In this document: positions 43,131 through 50,437 of the stretch, piece by piece
Position numbering within the stretch: position 1 is the first letter of the stretch
How the letters are laid out: each line of letters begins with the position of its first letter
Source: Oscillospiraceae bacterium
GTDB taxonomy: Bacteria; Bacillota; Clostridia; Oscillospirales; SIG627
Length of the DNA: 64,000 bases
Assembly: GCA_015065325.1 (NCBI GenBank)
Contig: SVQO01000003.1
Location: 1 to 64,000 of the forward strand
Direction: 5' to 3'
The notes under the pieces: generated by a model
Told to the model about the DNA's origin: nothing
The model's input: only the letters and a program-made list of their open reading frames with translations
Databases searched by the model: none
Position numbers and translations under genes: made by a program

Positions 43131-44165
43131 ATGCAAAATAAGATCTACAATATGGCCGTGATCGGTTGCCGCATGGGCGAGCCTCACATCAAAGCGGTTG
43201 TTTCCAACGACAACGCAAACCTGTACGCTGCTTGCGACCTGGACGACACCCTTCTGGCCAGAATCAAAGAAACCTACAAGCCCGAGATTGCTACCAAGGA
43301 TTGGAAAGAGCTGATCAACGATCCCAAGATTGACGCTGTTATCGTTGCAACCCCCGACAAGCTTCACTTGGAAATGACCGAAGCCTTCCTGATGGCAGGC
43401 AAGGACGTTCTTTGCGAAAAGCCCATGGCTCTGACTATGGAAGAGTGCGAAGCAATGATGCGTGCCGAAAAGAAGAGCGGCAGAACTCTGATGGTAGGTC
43501 AGGTTTCCCGTTTTGCTCCCGCTTTTGCTAAGGCTAAGAAGATGATCGACGACGGTCTGATCGGCGAGTTGTTCTTCGTAGAGTCCGAGTATGCTCACGA
43601 TTACAGCAAGGCTCGCGGCTATCAGGATTGGAGAGTTGATCCCGACAGACACGCTGTCATCGGCGGCGGCTGCCACGCAATCGACCTTCTCCGCTGGATC
43701 GCGGGTAACCCCACCGAGGTTTATGCTCTGTCCAACCGCAAGTGTCTGACCGATTGGCCCGTTGACGACTGCTCCATCGCAGTTATGAAGTTCCCGAACA
43801 ACGTAAACGGTAAGGTTCTCACCTCCATCGGTTGTAAGAGAAACTACACCATGAGAAGCGTATTCTACGGAACCAAGGGTACCATCATCTGCGACAACAA
43901 GAACAGCTACCTCACCTTCTTTACCGGCGAAGAAAAGCATCCTTGCTCCACCAAGGAGTGGTTTACCATTCCTCAGCAGATTCCCGTATCCGTTGCAAAC
44001 CACAACGTTACCTCCGAGCTGAAGATGTTCCTGACCGCACTGATCAACAACGAGCCCGTTGCCATCAGCCCCATGGAAGGTGCCAGCACTGTTGCCGTAT
44101 GCTGCGCAGTAGTTGAGTCCTGCAAGACCGGCATGCCCGTTAAGGTAAAGTATCCTCAGGTTTAA
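43131..44165 (+). CDS. Gfo/Idh/MocA-family NAD(P)-dependent oxidoreductase
   Basis: 344 residues from the ATG at 43131, behind AAAGGGGAA. N-terminal Rossmann domain: MAVIGCRMGEPHIKAV, then ATPDKLHLEMTEAFL and the catalytic-Lys motif CEKPMALT around residue 95. The C-terminal domain includes GGGCHAIDLLRWIAGNP (a conserved His of the family). It probably oxidises a sugar or inositol-type hydroxyl. It is monocistronic, flanked by its own promoter and terminator and facing an AraC regulator. Its codon use (GCT, GTT, CTG) looks more biased than its neighbours, hinting at high expression. Confidence 0.92.
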   Translation: MQNKIYNMAVIGCRMGEPHIKAVVSNDNANLYAACDLDDTLLARIKETYKPEIATKDWKELINDPKIDAVIVATPDKLHLEMTEAFLMAGKDVLCEKPMALTMEECEAMMRAEKKSGRTLMVGQVSRFAPAFAKAKKMIDDGLIGELFFVESEYAHDYSKARGYQDWRVDPDRHAVIGGGCHAIDLLRWIAGNPTEVYALSNRKCLTDWPVDDCSIAVMKFPNNVNGKVLTSIGCKRNYTMRSVFYGTKGTIICDNKNSYLTFFTGEEKHPCSTKEWFTIPQQIPVSVANHNVTSELKMFLTALINNEPVAISPMEGASTVAVCCAVVESCKTGMPVKVKYPQV

Positions 44166-44175
44166 TCTGAAATTT

Positions 44176-44204
44176 AAAGCCGTTTTCTTCACGAAAACGG
44201 CTTT
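44176..44204 (+). terminator. Terminator of the Gfo/Idh/MocA gene
   Basis: Stem AAAGCCGTTTTC / GAAAACGGCTTT with loop TTCAC, followed by a further TTTTAT. Ten bases after the stop codon. Confidence 0.93.
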
Positions 44205-44209
44205 TTTTA

Positions 44210-44238
44210 TTGCTATTTTACCCGTCGTGTGATATGAT
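44210..44238 (+). promoter_or_regulatory. Promoter of the aldo/keto reductase-capA operon
   Basis: -35 TTGCTA (44210-44215), 17-base spacer, -10 TATGAT (44233-44238), starting immediately after the preceding terminator. Confidence 0.65.
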
Positions 44239-44265
44239 GGAGAAAAGCAAAATTGGAGGTTTGGT

Positions 44266-45465
44266 ATGATCCGAAACGATTACGGAAGCGCATCTCTTCC
44301 CTTGCTCGGATTCGGCTGTATGCGTTTTCCCGTTATAAAGGGCGGCACTCCTGCGGATATCGATTACGCACAAACGGAGGAGATGATCCGCTACGCCATG
44401 GATAAAGGCGTCAACTATTTCGACACCGCCTATCCCTACCACAACGGTATGAGCGAAACGGTACTTGGAAAAATTCTGAGCCAATATCCCAGAGAGTCTT
44501 ATTTTCTGGCAGATAAATTCCCCGGGCATCAGGTATCCACCACCTACGATCCCAAGGCAGTTTTCGAGCATCAGCTGAAGAAGTGTCAAACCGAGTATTT
44601 CGACTTTTATCTGCTTCACAACGTATTTGAAAATTCCCTGCCCGTCTATCTTGATCCCAAGTGGGGCATTATGGACTATTTCATCGAGCAGAAAAAGCAA
44701 GGGCGTATCCGCCATCTTGGCTTTTCCAGCCACGGCAGTATTGAGGTTATGGAAAAATTTCTCGATCTTTACGGCGAGCATATCGAGTTTTGCCAGATCC
44801 AGCTGAACTATCTGGACTGGACTTTGCAAAACGCCAAGGATAAGGTTGCATTTTTGCGAGAGCGGGGTGTGGACATCTGGGTTATGGAGCCCGTCCGCGG
44901 CGGAAAGCTTGCCACCCTTTCCGATACGGCAAAGGAAAAGCTTGCCGCTTACCGTCCCGACCATTCCCCTGCCGCCTGGGCATTCCGCTTTTTGCAAGAT
45001 ATTCCGGGAGTAAAAATGATCCTGTCGGGAATGAGCAATTTCGATCAGGTAAAGGAAAACATTGACACCTTCGAGGATAAAGCTCCTTTGACCGAAAAGG
45101 AAAGAGAGCTCCTCCTTGATATCGCAGAGACCTTGAAAAGCTCTGTCCCCTGCACTGCTTGCGGATACTGCGTCAAGGGCTGTCCTATGGAGTTGGACAT
45201 TCCCTTTCTGCTCTCCATTTACAACGATCTTCAGGTGGTAAAAACCTTTAACACCTCTATGCGCATTGAATTTCTCCCCGAGAAGAAAAAGCCACACAAC
45301 TGCATTTCCTGCGGAGCTTGCAGTACCATCTGTCCTCAGAAGATCAAAATCCCGGAAACGCTGAACAAATTGAACGAGATCATGAAAGAAATGCCCTCCT
45401 GGGCAAAAATATCAAAAGAGCGCGAAGAGATCGCAAACCGAGAAAGAGAGGCGAATAATCAATGA
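44266..45465 (+). CDS. Aldo/keto reductase with C-terminal 2x[4Fe-4S] ferredoxin domain
   Basis: 399 residues. Residues about 1-270: AKR TIM barrel with FGCMRFPV, DTAYPYHNGMSE (catalytic Asp and Tyr), the Lys in YFLADKFPG and the His in YLLHNVF. Residues about 290-365: two cluster motifs, CTACGYCVKGCPMELDIP and CISCGACSTICPQKIKIP. Such AKR-ferredoxin proteins are common in anaerobes and may couple carbonyl reduction to ferredoxin rather than NADPH; the substrate is unknown. It overlaps the capA gene by four bases. Confidence 0.92.
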   Translation: MIRNDYGSASLPLLGFGCMRFPVIKGGTPADIDYAQTEEMIRYAMDKGVNYFDTAYPYHNGMSETVLGKILSQYPRESYFLADKFPGHQVSTTYDPKAVFEHQLKKCQTEYFDFYLLHNVFENSLPVYLDPKWGIMDYFIEQKKQGRIRHLGFSSHGSIEVMEKFLDLYGEHIEFCQIQLNYLDWTLQNAKDKVAFLRERGVDIWVMEPVRGGKLATLSDTAKEKLAAYRPDHSPAAWAFRFLQDIPGVKMILSGMSNFDQVKENIDTFEDKAPLTEKERELLLDIAETLKSSVPCTACGYCVKGCPMELDIPFLLSIYNDLQVVKTFNTSMRIEFLPEKKKPHNCISCGACSTICPQKIKIPETLNKLNEIMKEMPSWAKISKEREEIANREREANNQ

Positions 45466-46649
45466 AACTGACAGTCATCGGCGATATTATGTGTGAGCCC
45501 TCCATTATGGATGCGGGCAAGCTTTCCGACGGAACCTATTCCTACGACTTCGTATTTGAAAACGCGAAAAGAATTTGGGACAATTCCGACTTTGTGGTCG
45601 GCAACCTGGAATTTCCTCTTGCAGAGGATATGCAGCTGACCAGCGCCTTCGATGTTTTCAACGCTCCTCAGCCCTTCGGGCAGGCAGCCAAGGATGCGGG
45701 ACTGGATCTTGTATCCGTGGTCAACAACCACACGTTGGACCGCGGATGGGAAGGCGCTACCAAAACCATGCGCTACCTGGAGAAGATCGGTCTGCCCTAC
45801 ACAGGAGCCTTTAAGAGCGCCGAGGATCGCAAGGAAGCCTATTACGTAGAACTGGGCGGTGCGAAGATCGCCATTATCGCTTACACCTATTCCACCAACT
45901 GCAAGCTGGAGGAGAAGGACGAAAAAGAGCTGGAGCCTCTGATCAACTACCTCCGTCCCTCCCGCGCACTGACCTATACTCCCGAGGTTCAGGAAAAATT
46001 CAAAACCTGGATCGATAAACTTTTCCCCAAAATGAACAAGAAAAAGCGCAACAAGCTAAAGAAACTTTTGGGAGTCTCCTGCAAGCCCTTTGCGCGGGCG
46101 GACGATCTGGTCGTTCCCGAATGTCAGCGCTTCCTGGATAATCTCAGAAGTGATATCCGCAAAGCAAAGGAAAATGCGGACTTCGTTCTGTTCTACCCCC
46201 ACGTGGGCGGCCAATTCAACGTAGAACCCGGCAAATTCTCCGAGCTGGTATTCCAAACGGCTCTGGAGGAAGAAGTGGACGCCATCTTTGCTTCCCACTC
46301 CCACATCGTTCAGAAGGCTGAGTGGAAGGGCAAAATTCCTTGCGCCTGGTCTATGGGCAACTACAATATGGACTCCACCTCCAAGATCGTAGTAAAAACC
46401 GACTATCCCGAAATCGGTATCATTATGCACCTGTATCTGGACGGAAAGAATATCGAAAAGGTCACCTTCTCTATGACCAAAGCGATATGGGAAGAAGGAA
46501 AATACCGTACCTATCCCGTCTCCGACCTTTACGAAAAGCTTAACGTCAAGGGCAAAGAAAAGCTTTCCGCAGAGGTGCGTGCCGTACTGGAGCGCATCTA
46601 TTCCAAAAAATACGAGGGCGAGCTGTTCCTCGAAGAATATACCCTGTAA
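45462..46649 (+). CDS. CapA-family (PgsA-like) metallophosphatase-fold protein
   Basis: 395 residues. Motifs of the CapA/PGA-synthesis family: TVIGDIMCEPS at the start, GNLEFPLAE, VNNHTLDRGWEG and HVGGQFNVEP with FASHSHIVQ, which form the calcineurin-like metal site. It lacks a signal peptide or membrane anchor, unlike PgsA of the poly-gamma-glutamate system, so it is probably a cytoplasmic enzyme rather than a capsule factor. It is translationally coupled to the AKR gene. Its last 52 bases overlap the convergent small gene at 46598-46930. Confidence 0.88.
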   Translation: MKLTVIGDIMCEPSIMDAGKLSDGTYSYDFVFENAKRIWDNSDFVVGNLEFPLAEDMQLTSAFDVFNAPQPFGQAAKDAGLDLVSVVNNHTLDRGWEGATKTMRYLEKIGLPYTGAFKSAEDRKEAYYVELGGAKIAIIAYTYSTNCKLEEKDEKELEPLINYLRPSRALTYTPEVQEKFKTWIDKLFPKMNKKKRNKLKKLLGVSCKPFARADDLVVPECQRFLDNLRSDIRKAKENADFVLFYPHVGGQFNVEPGKFSELVFQTALEEEVDAIFASHSHIVQKAEWKGKIPCAWSMGNYNMDSTSKIVVKTDYPEIGIIMHLYLDGKNIEKVTFSMTKAIWEEGKYRTYPVSDLYEKLNVKGKEKLSAEVRAVLERIYSKKYEGELFLEEYTL

Positions 46650-46930
46650 TTCATTTTCTCATCTCCGGCGGCGGAAAAATATTCCTCTGCCAATTCTGCC
46701 ATCATTCGCGGCATGGTTTGAGTATCGGCAAGAGTTCGGAGGAACATATCCGCCCGATCTGCCTGTTCTGAGGAAAAAGAGAGTTTAAGGCGGAAAATGG
46801 TATTGCCATTTTCCGCTTCTTCTCCATAGAGACAAACCTCTTTTCCCGCCGCTTTCAGCCAAAACGAGCAGCAGATCACGCCCACGCAAAAGCCGTATTT
46901 CTTGTTCCCTCTCGATTCTTCCGTTATCAA
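46598..46930 (-). CDS. Small protein, possibly DUF6514 family
   Basis: 110 residues, probably TTG-initiated at 46930 with AAAGGAG seven bases upstream. It is cytoplasmic. The pattern KKYGFCVGV ... VCLYGEE ... ADMFLRTLADTQTMPRMMAELAEEYF recalls DUF6514, a small clostridial family with a conserved C-terminal helix; this is from memory and tentative. It has its own promoter (46962-46989). The 3' end runs 52 bases into the antisense of capA, so both transcripts would be complementary there. Function unknown. Confidence 0.6.
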   Translation of the reverse strand: MITEESRGNKKYGFCVGVICCSFWLKAAGKEVCLYGEEAENGNTIFRLKLSFSSEQADRADMFLRTLADTQTMPRMMAELAEEYFSAAGDEKMNYRVYSSRNSSPSYFLE

Positions 46931-46961
46931 GGCATTGCTCCTTTCTTAAATTCCTTGGGAA

Positions 46962-46989
46962 AGTATAGCGCTTTTTTCGGGAAATGCAA
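46962..46989 (-). promoter_or_regulatory. Promoter of the small DUF6514-like gene
   Basis: Minus strand: -35 TTGCAT (46984-46989), 16-base spacer, -10 TATACT (46962-46967), about 32 bases before the TTG start. Confidence 0.65.
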
Positions 46990-47197
46990 GAAGGTCTATA
47001 TCGCAACTTTTGCAAATTTTTGTGCAAATCCAAACTCGCGGTTAACAAGAAAACAAAAATGGAATACTTTTCCATCCATTCCGTCAAAAACATCTGTAAA
47101 TTAAAAATTCTGTAAACAGCTATTTTTTAAAAAACAAGGTGAATTTATCGAAATTTTCACCAATATGATCCCACTTTTCCCCTATTTTTCCCCTTTG

Positions 47198-47226
47198 TTC
47201 ACAAAATCGTTCTTTTTCATTAAAAT
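47198..47226 (+). promoter_or_regulatory. Candidate promoter of the CARF nuclease gene
   Basis: -35 TTCACA (47198-47203), 17-base spacer, -10 TAAAAT (47221-47226). Each hexamer matches consensus at five of six bases. The ATG at 47267 follows with AAAAAGGAG. Confidence 0.55.
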
Positions 47227-47266
47227 CGCACAAATTCTTGGAAAGCCATTCAAAAAGGAGCATTTT

Positions 47267-48469
47267 ATGGCAAAAATATTGATCGAATTTTACTCGGTAA
47301 AAACACCGGAGAATTTGATTTCCCTATTTAACGAAAGATTCGATGAGGTCGTTTTCCTCTGTTCCGCCGAAAAAAGCATTCCCTCTCCGCGCAGAAGGAA
47401 CGCGCTCTCGGAGCAGGTAAAAAAGCTTCTCGGCTTTCCCGCAAGATTTTGCGAGATCAAGCATCTTTCCGTTTCCTCCGCACTGGAAGCGTTGAATTTG
47501 CTCTGGGAGGACGGAAACGAATATTTGATCGATATTACGGGAGGAGACGAAGCGTTTCTTGCCGCCGCGGGAATCTTTACCCAGCAAAAGCTTGAAAGCG
47601 TCAGTCTGCATTATTACGACGTCCCCACCGGTAAGAAGCTGTTTTCCTATCCCGAAAAACAGCAATCCACTCCCCCTTTTCCCCATTACGTTTCCGTACC
47701 CGAGCTTCTCACCTTAAACGGCTCCGCGCCTCTTTCCGCACCTTCTTACGTTTTTACGAGAGGACCGCTTAAGAGGGAAATTCTGCGCCTTTGGAGTGCA
47801 GTCAGAAGCCGTCCCAAGGAATGGAACCGTTTCTGTGCACTGGATCACGATCAGCTCGAAAACAGGCAAAATCTGACCCAAAAGATCCTGGAAAACGATG
47901 CGGGCATCAGCGCGTATCAAACCGTCTCCGCACGTCTGAAAAGCGCAGGCATTTTGACCCATGAAACAAAAAGCAATCGGCGCGGGCGTGAAGTTATGAA
48001 TTTCTCGCTCAAGGTGCCCGAGGAAGCACTCTTTTTGTACGACAAGGCCGGAAATCTGCTGGAAATGTACTGTGCGCTATGTGCTCACGATAGCGGTCTT
48101 TTTCACGACATCCGCGTCGGCGTGATGCTGGACTGGAACGGAACCGTCTCCGCGGGCCGCCTCGTCGATCCAAGAAACGAGGTGGATCTGATCCTGATGC
48201 GGGAAAATCTTCCCATTCTGGCAAGCTGTAAAAATACCGCTCCGCAAAACGAGCACCTTTACGAAATTATGATCATGGCAAAGCACTACGGCGGTTATTT
48301 TGCCACACCTGCGTTGTTTGCTTCGGGGCGGGCAACGGAAACGGTAAAAAAGCGTGCCGATGAAATGGGGATCGTCCTCATCGACGGAATTCGCTTCAAA
48401 ACCCCCGAGCAAATGACTGTGATCATGAAAAACACGTTTTCCGAAAAACTACCTATTTTACAAAAATGA
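47267..48469 (+). CDS. Stand-alone CARF-domain nuclease, Card1/Can2-like (DUF1887)
   Basis: 400 residues from the ATG at 47267 (AAAGGAG upstream). Residues 1 to about 145: Rossmann-like CARF ligand-binding domain with strands KILIEFY and EVVFLCSAE and the glycine motif DITGGDEAF (residues 89-97), where CARF proteins typically have TGGTK. About 165-250: wHTH-like linker (GPLKREILRLW, TVSARLKSAGIL). About 260-400: PD-(D/E)xK-type nuclease with GNLLEMY (E266), GLFHDIRVGVMLDW, NEVDLIL (D307) and SCK (K322). The ExK glutamate position is Ser320. Family members cut DNA or RNA when cyclic oligoadenylate binds; here no cas gene or array is present in 64 kb. Followed after seven bases by an EamA transporter. 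Confidence 0.82.
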   Translation: MAKILIEFYSVKTPENLISLFNERFDEVVFLCSAEKSIPSPRRRNALSEQVKKLLGFPARFCEIKHLSVSSALEALNLLWEDGNEYLIDITGGDEAFLAAAGIFTQQKLESVSLHYYDVPTGKKLFSYPEKQQSTPPFPHYVSVPELLTLNGSAPLSAPSYVFTRGPLKREILRLWSAVRSRPKEWNRFCALDHDQLENRQNLTQKILENDAGISAYQTVSARLKSAGILTHETKSNRRGREVMNFSLKVPEEALFLYDKAGNLLEMYCALCAHDSGLFHDIRVGVMLDWNGTVSAGRLVDPRNEVDLILMRENLPILASCKNTAPQNEHLYEIMIMAKHYGGYFATPALFASGRATETVKKRADEMGIVLIDGIRFKTPEQMTVIMKNTFSEKLPILQK

Positions 48470-48476
48470 GGCGATT

Positions 48477-49355
48477 ATGAAAAAAGGTTATCTTTATTCT
48501 CTTTTAACGGCGATCCTGTTCGTTACGCTGGAGCCCGTTTCCAAGCTGATCGCAGGAGATATCTCCCCCTTTGCCATCACCTTCTGGCGCTTCCTTATCG
48601 GTTCTTTGATCTTGTTGCCCTTTGCCATCCAAAAAATTAAAAAGGATCGGTTGAGGATTTCGGGAAAAGATCTTCTGACCTGCGCGTTGCTTGGTGTTTT
48701 GTTTATTTGCGTCAGTATGGTTTCTCTGCAGGTTGCGGTGAAAGAATCCGCAAATCCTTCTCTGATCGCCATTATTTTTTCCTCTAATTCCGTTTTCACT
48801 TTGCTTTTTGCAGTGCTTTTCAGCAAAGAAAAAATCACGAGGAACAAGCTTCTCGCATTGGTATTCTGCATCACCGGACTCTTGTTCTGTGTTTCCCTGA
48901 AAAAGGGAGCGGAGATCTTTTCGGTGCTCCTGTCTCTCTTTGCTTCCCTGAGCTTTAGCCTTTATACGGCTTTGAGCCAAAAATTTATGACCCGTCTCGG
49001 AAGCGCGGTACAGACCTGCTTCGTTTTCATCCTGGGAAGCGCCGTGCTTCTGGGGGTCCTGATCTGCACCGGCGCAGATATTATTCCGACGTTTCAAGCG
49101 GAAAGTATTTCCATTCTCGTTTATCTGGGTCTTTTCGTTACGGGCGTTGGTTATTACGCGTATTTTAAGGCGATCGAAAAGGGCGGTGCCATCATGGGCA
49201 GCCTTGCCTTTTTCATCAAGCCCGTTCTGACCCCCATCGTCAGCTATTTCGCCAACGATGCGCAGATGGGATGGAACGTTTTCGTCGCGGTAATTTTCGT
49301 TACGGTCGGTTCTCTTTTTGCCATTCTGGAAAGACAAAAGGCAAATAAGAAATAA
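48477..49355 (+). CDS. EamA/DMT-family permease
   Basis: 292 residues with about ten hydrophobic helices arranged as two EamA halves. Signatures: FVTLEPVSKLIAGDISPFAITFWRF-type start (first half), ANPSLIAIIFSSNSVFTLLFA, and GVGYYAYFKAIEKGGAIMGS with FIKPVLTPIVSY in the second half. It probably exports a metabolite or amino acid. It begins seven bases after the CARF nuclease stop with a GAGGCG ribosome binding site, so it is probably co-transcribed; a functional link is not evident. Confidence 0.9.
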   Translation: MKKGYLYSLLTAILFVTLEPVSKLIAGDISPFAITFWRFLIGSLILLPFAIQKIKKDRLRISGKDLLTCALLGVLFICVSMVSLQVAVKESANPSLIAIIFSSNSVFTLLFAVLFSKEKITRNKLLALVFCITGLLFCVSLKKGAEIFSVLLSLFASLSFSLYTALSQKFMTRLGSAVQTCFVFILGSAVLLGVLICTGADIIPTFQAESISILVYLGLFVTGVGYYAYFKAIEKGGAIMGSLAFFIKPVLTPIVSYFANDAQMGWNVFVAVIFVTVGSLFAILERQKANKK

Positions 49356-49377
49356 CCCCACTTTAAAGGAGAATATT

Positions 49378-50142
49378 ATGAGAAGTTATTTGGACATTTC
49401 TTATTCCGCAATGGGTCACCCTTCGCAAAAGCTGGATATTCATCTGCCGGATGAGGGACAATCCTTTCCCGTATTCGTCTATTTTCACGGGGGAGGCTTT
49501 GAACGCGGAGATAAAGGGAATCAAAAGGCTCTTTGTAATCATTTGACCGAACACGGAATCGCTGTGGTTTCTGCAAATTACCGTATGTACCCCGATGCAA
49601 AATACCCTGACTTCATTGAAGATGGTGCCGAGGCAGTCGCATGGGTCAAAAATCATTTTTCCGAATACGCCCGCCTCCAAGACCTGTTCGTAGGTGGCTC
49701 CTCCGCAGGAGGTCATTTGTCTATGATCCTGTGCTTTGACAGGCGCCGCCTGGGCAAACATGGAATTTCGCCGTTGGAGATCGCCGGTTTCCTCCACGAT
49801 GCGGGACAGCCCACCTGCCATTTCAGAATGCTGAAGGAACGCGGCATTGATCCCAAAAGAATCTTGGTCGATGACAGAGCTCCGCTTTACTATGTCGGTC
49901 AGGATGAGGAATACCCCGTAATGAAGTTCATCGTTTCCGATCAGGATATGAAAAACCGATACGAGGAAACGCTTTTGATGATCTCTGTTTTGGAAAATTT
50001 CGGTCACGGTGAACCGAAGGTATCCTTACAGGTGATGCACGGCAAGCACTGCGCTTACGTCAGGGCGTTGGATGAAAACGGCGAAAGCGTTTTCGGTAAG
50101 ATCTGTGCCGAATTTATAGAAAAAAATAAAAAGTCAACCTAA
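49378..50142 (+). CDS. Alpha/beta hydrolase, BD-FAE/HSL-like esterase
   Basis: 254 residues from the ATG at 49378 with AAAGGAG upstream; an in-frame ATG at 49318 lies inside the transporter gene. Oxyanion motif YFHGGGFERG, nucleophile elbow GGSSAGGH (Ser), a likely acid in the SDQDMKNR region and His in VMHGKHCAYV. The tyrosine-rich ANYRMYPDAKYPD segment is typical for HSL/acetyl-esterase types. It has no signal peptide, so it is cytoplasmic. It is the last gene of the CARF-EamA-hydrolase cluster. Confidence 0.88.
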   Translation: MRSYLDISYSAMGHPSQKLDIHLPDEGQSFPVFVYFHGGGFERGDKGNQKALCNHLTEHGIAVVSANYRMYPDAKYPDFIEDGAEAVAWVKNHFSEYARLQDLFVGGSSAGGHLSMILCFDRRRLGKHGISPLEIAGFLHDAGQPTCHFRMLKERGIDPKRILVDDRAPLYYVGQDEEYPVMKFIVSDQDMKNRYEETLLMISVLENFGHGEPKVSLQVMHGKHCAYVRALDENGESVFGKICAEFIEKNKKST

Positions 50143-50148
50143 AAACCA

Positions 50149-50180
50149 AAAAAACATACGATTTTTTTCGTATGTTTTTT
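50149..50180 (+). terminator. Terminator after the hydrolase gene
   Basis: Stem AAAAAACATACGA / TCGTATGTTTTTT, loop of T, eight or so bases after the stop codon. The poly-A/poly-T ends allow function in either direction. Confidence 0.88.
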
Positions 50181-50248
50181 GTTTCTTATTTACATTGAAG
50201 AAAATTTGTGATATACTGATTTTAGTTTTTGCCGAGCGAGAAAAAAAA

Positions 50249-50270
50249 GAAGGCATCTGCTGATGCCTTC
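50249..50270 (-). terminator. Terminator of the tRNA-Arg gene
   Basis: Minus strand: GAAGGCATC / GATGCCTTC stem with a four-base loop followed by eight T. It starts two bases after the encoded CCA end. Confidence 0.95.
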
Positions 50271-50271
50271 C

Positions 50272-50348
50272 TGGCGCGTTGTAAGGGACTCGAACCCCTG
50301 ACCTACTGGTTCGTAGCCAGTCACTCTATCCAGCTGAGCTAACAACGC
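50272..50348 (-). tRNA. tRNA-Arg (anticodon ACG)
   Basis: 77 bases including an encoded 3' CCA. Acceptor stem GCGTTGT / ACAACGC, discriminator G, D-arm TAGCTCAGCTGGATAGAG, anticodon stem-loop ACTGG-CTACGAA-CCAGT (anticodon ACG, normally edited to ICG to read CGU/CGC/CGA), and T-arm AGGGGTTCGAGTCCCTT. Own consensus promoter and terminator, so transcribed alone. Confidence 0.98.
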
Positions 50349-50369
50349 ATGTTCTCTCGAACATTGGCT

Positions 50370-50398
50370 ATCTTATCACATTCGGATTTTTTTGTCAA
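50370..50398 (-). promoter_or_regulatory. Promoter of tRNA-Arg
   Basis: Minus strand: -35 TTGACA (50393-50398), 17-base spacer, -10 TAAGAT (50370-50375). Confidence 0.85.
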
Positions 50399-50437
50399 GA
50401 GTTAAATGCCAAAAAAATCAAAACAAAAAGGAAAAAT

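Larger units (their letters stand above)
46931..47266. other. AT-rich divergent intergenic region without a gene
   Basis: 336 bases between the small protein gene and the CARF nuclease gene. It is noticeably more A/T-rich than surrounding genes. It holds promoters for both (46962-46989 and 47198-47226), two small hairpins (ATGGAA/TTCCAT near 47070 and GGTGAA/TTCACC at 47141-47163) and a repeated TTTTCCCC-like element near 47175-47195. I see no reading frame, CRISPR repeat or recognisable RNA family in it. Confidence 0.6.

Noticed and set aside
45462-46649. Poly-gamma-glutamate capsule synthesis operon
   Set aside because: Only a CapA-fold protein is present; there is no capB/pgsB or capC, and the protein lacks a membrane anchor.
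46931-48469. Possible CRISPR array or cas genes next to the CARF nuclease
   Set aside because: No regularly spaced direct repeats occur in the intergenic region or anywhere in the window that I could see, and none of the neighbouring genes has Cas motifs.
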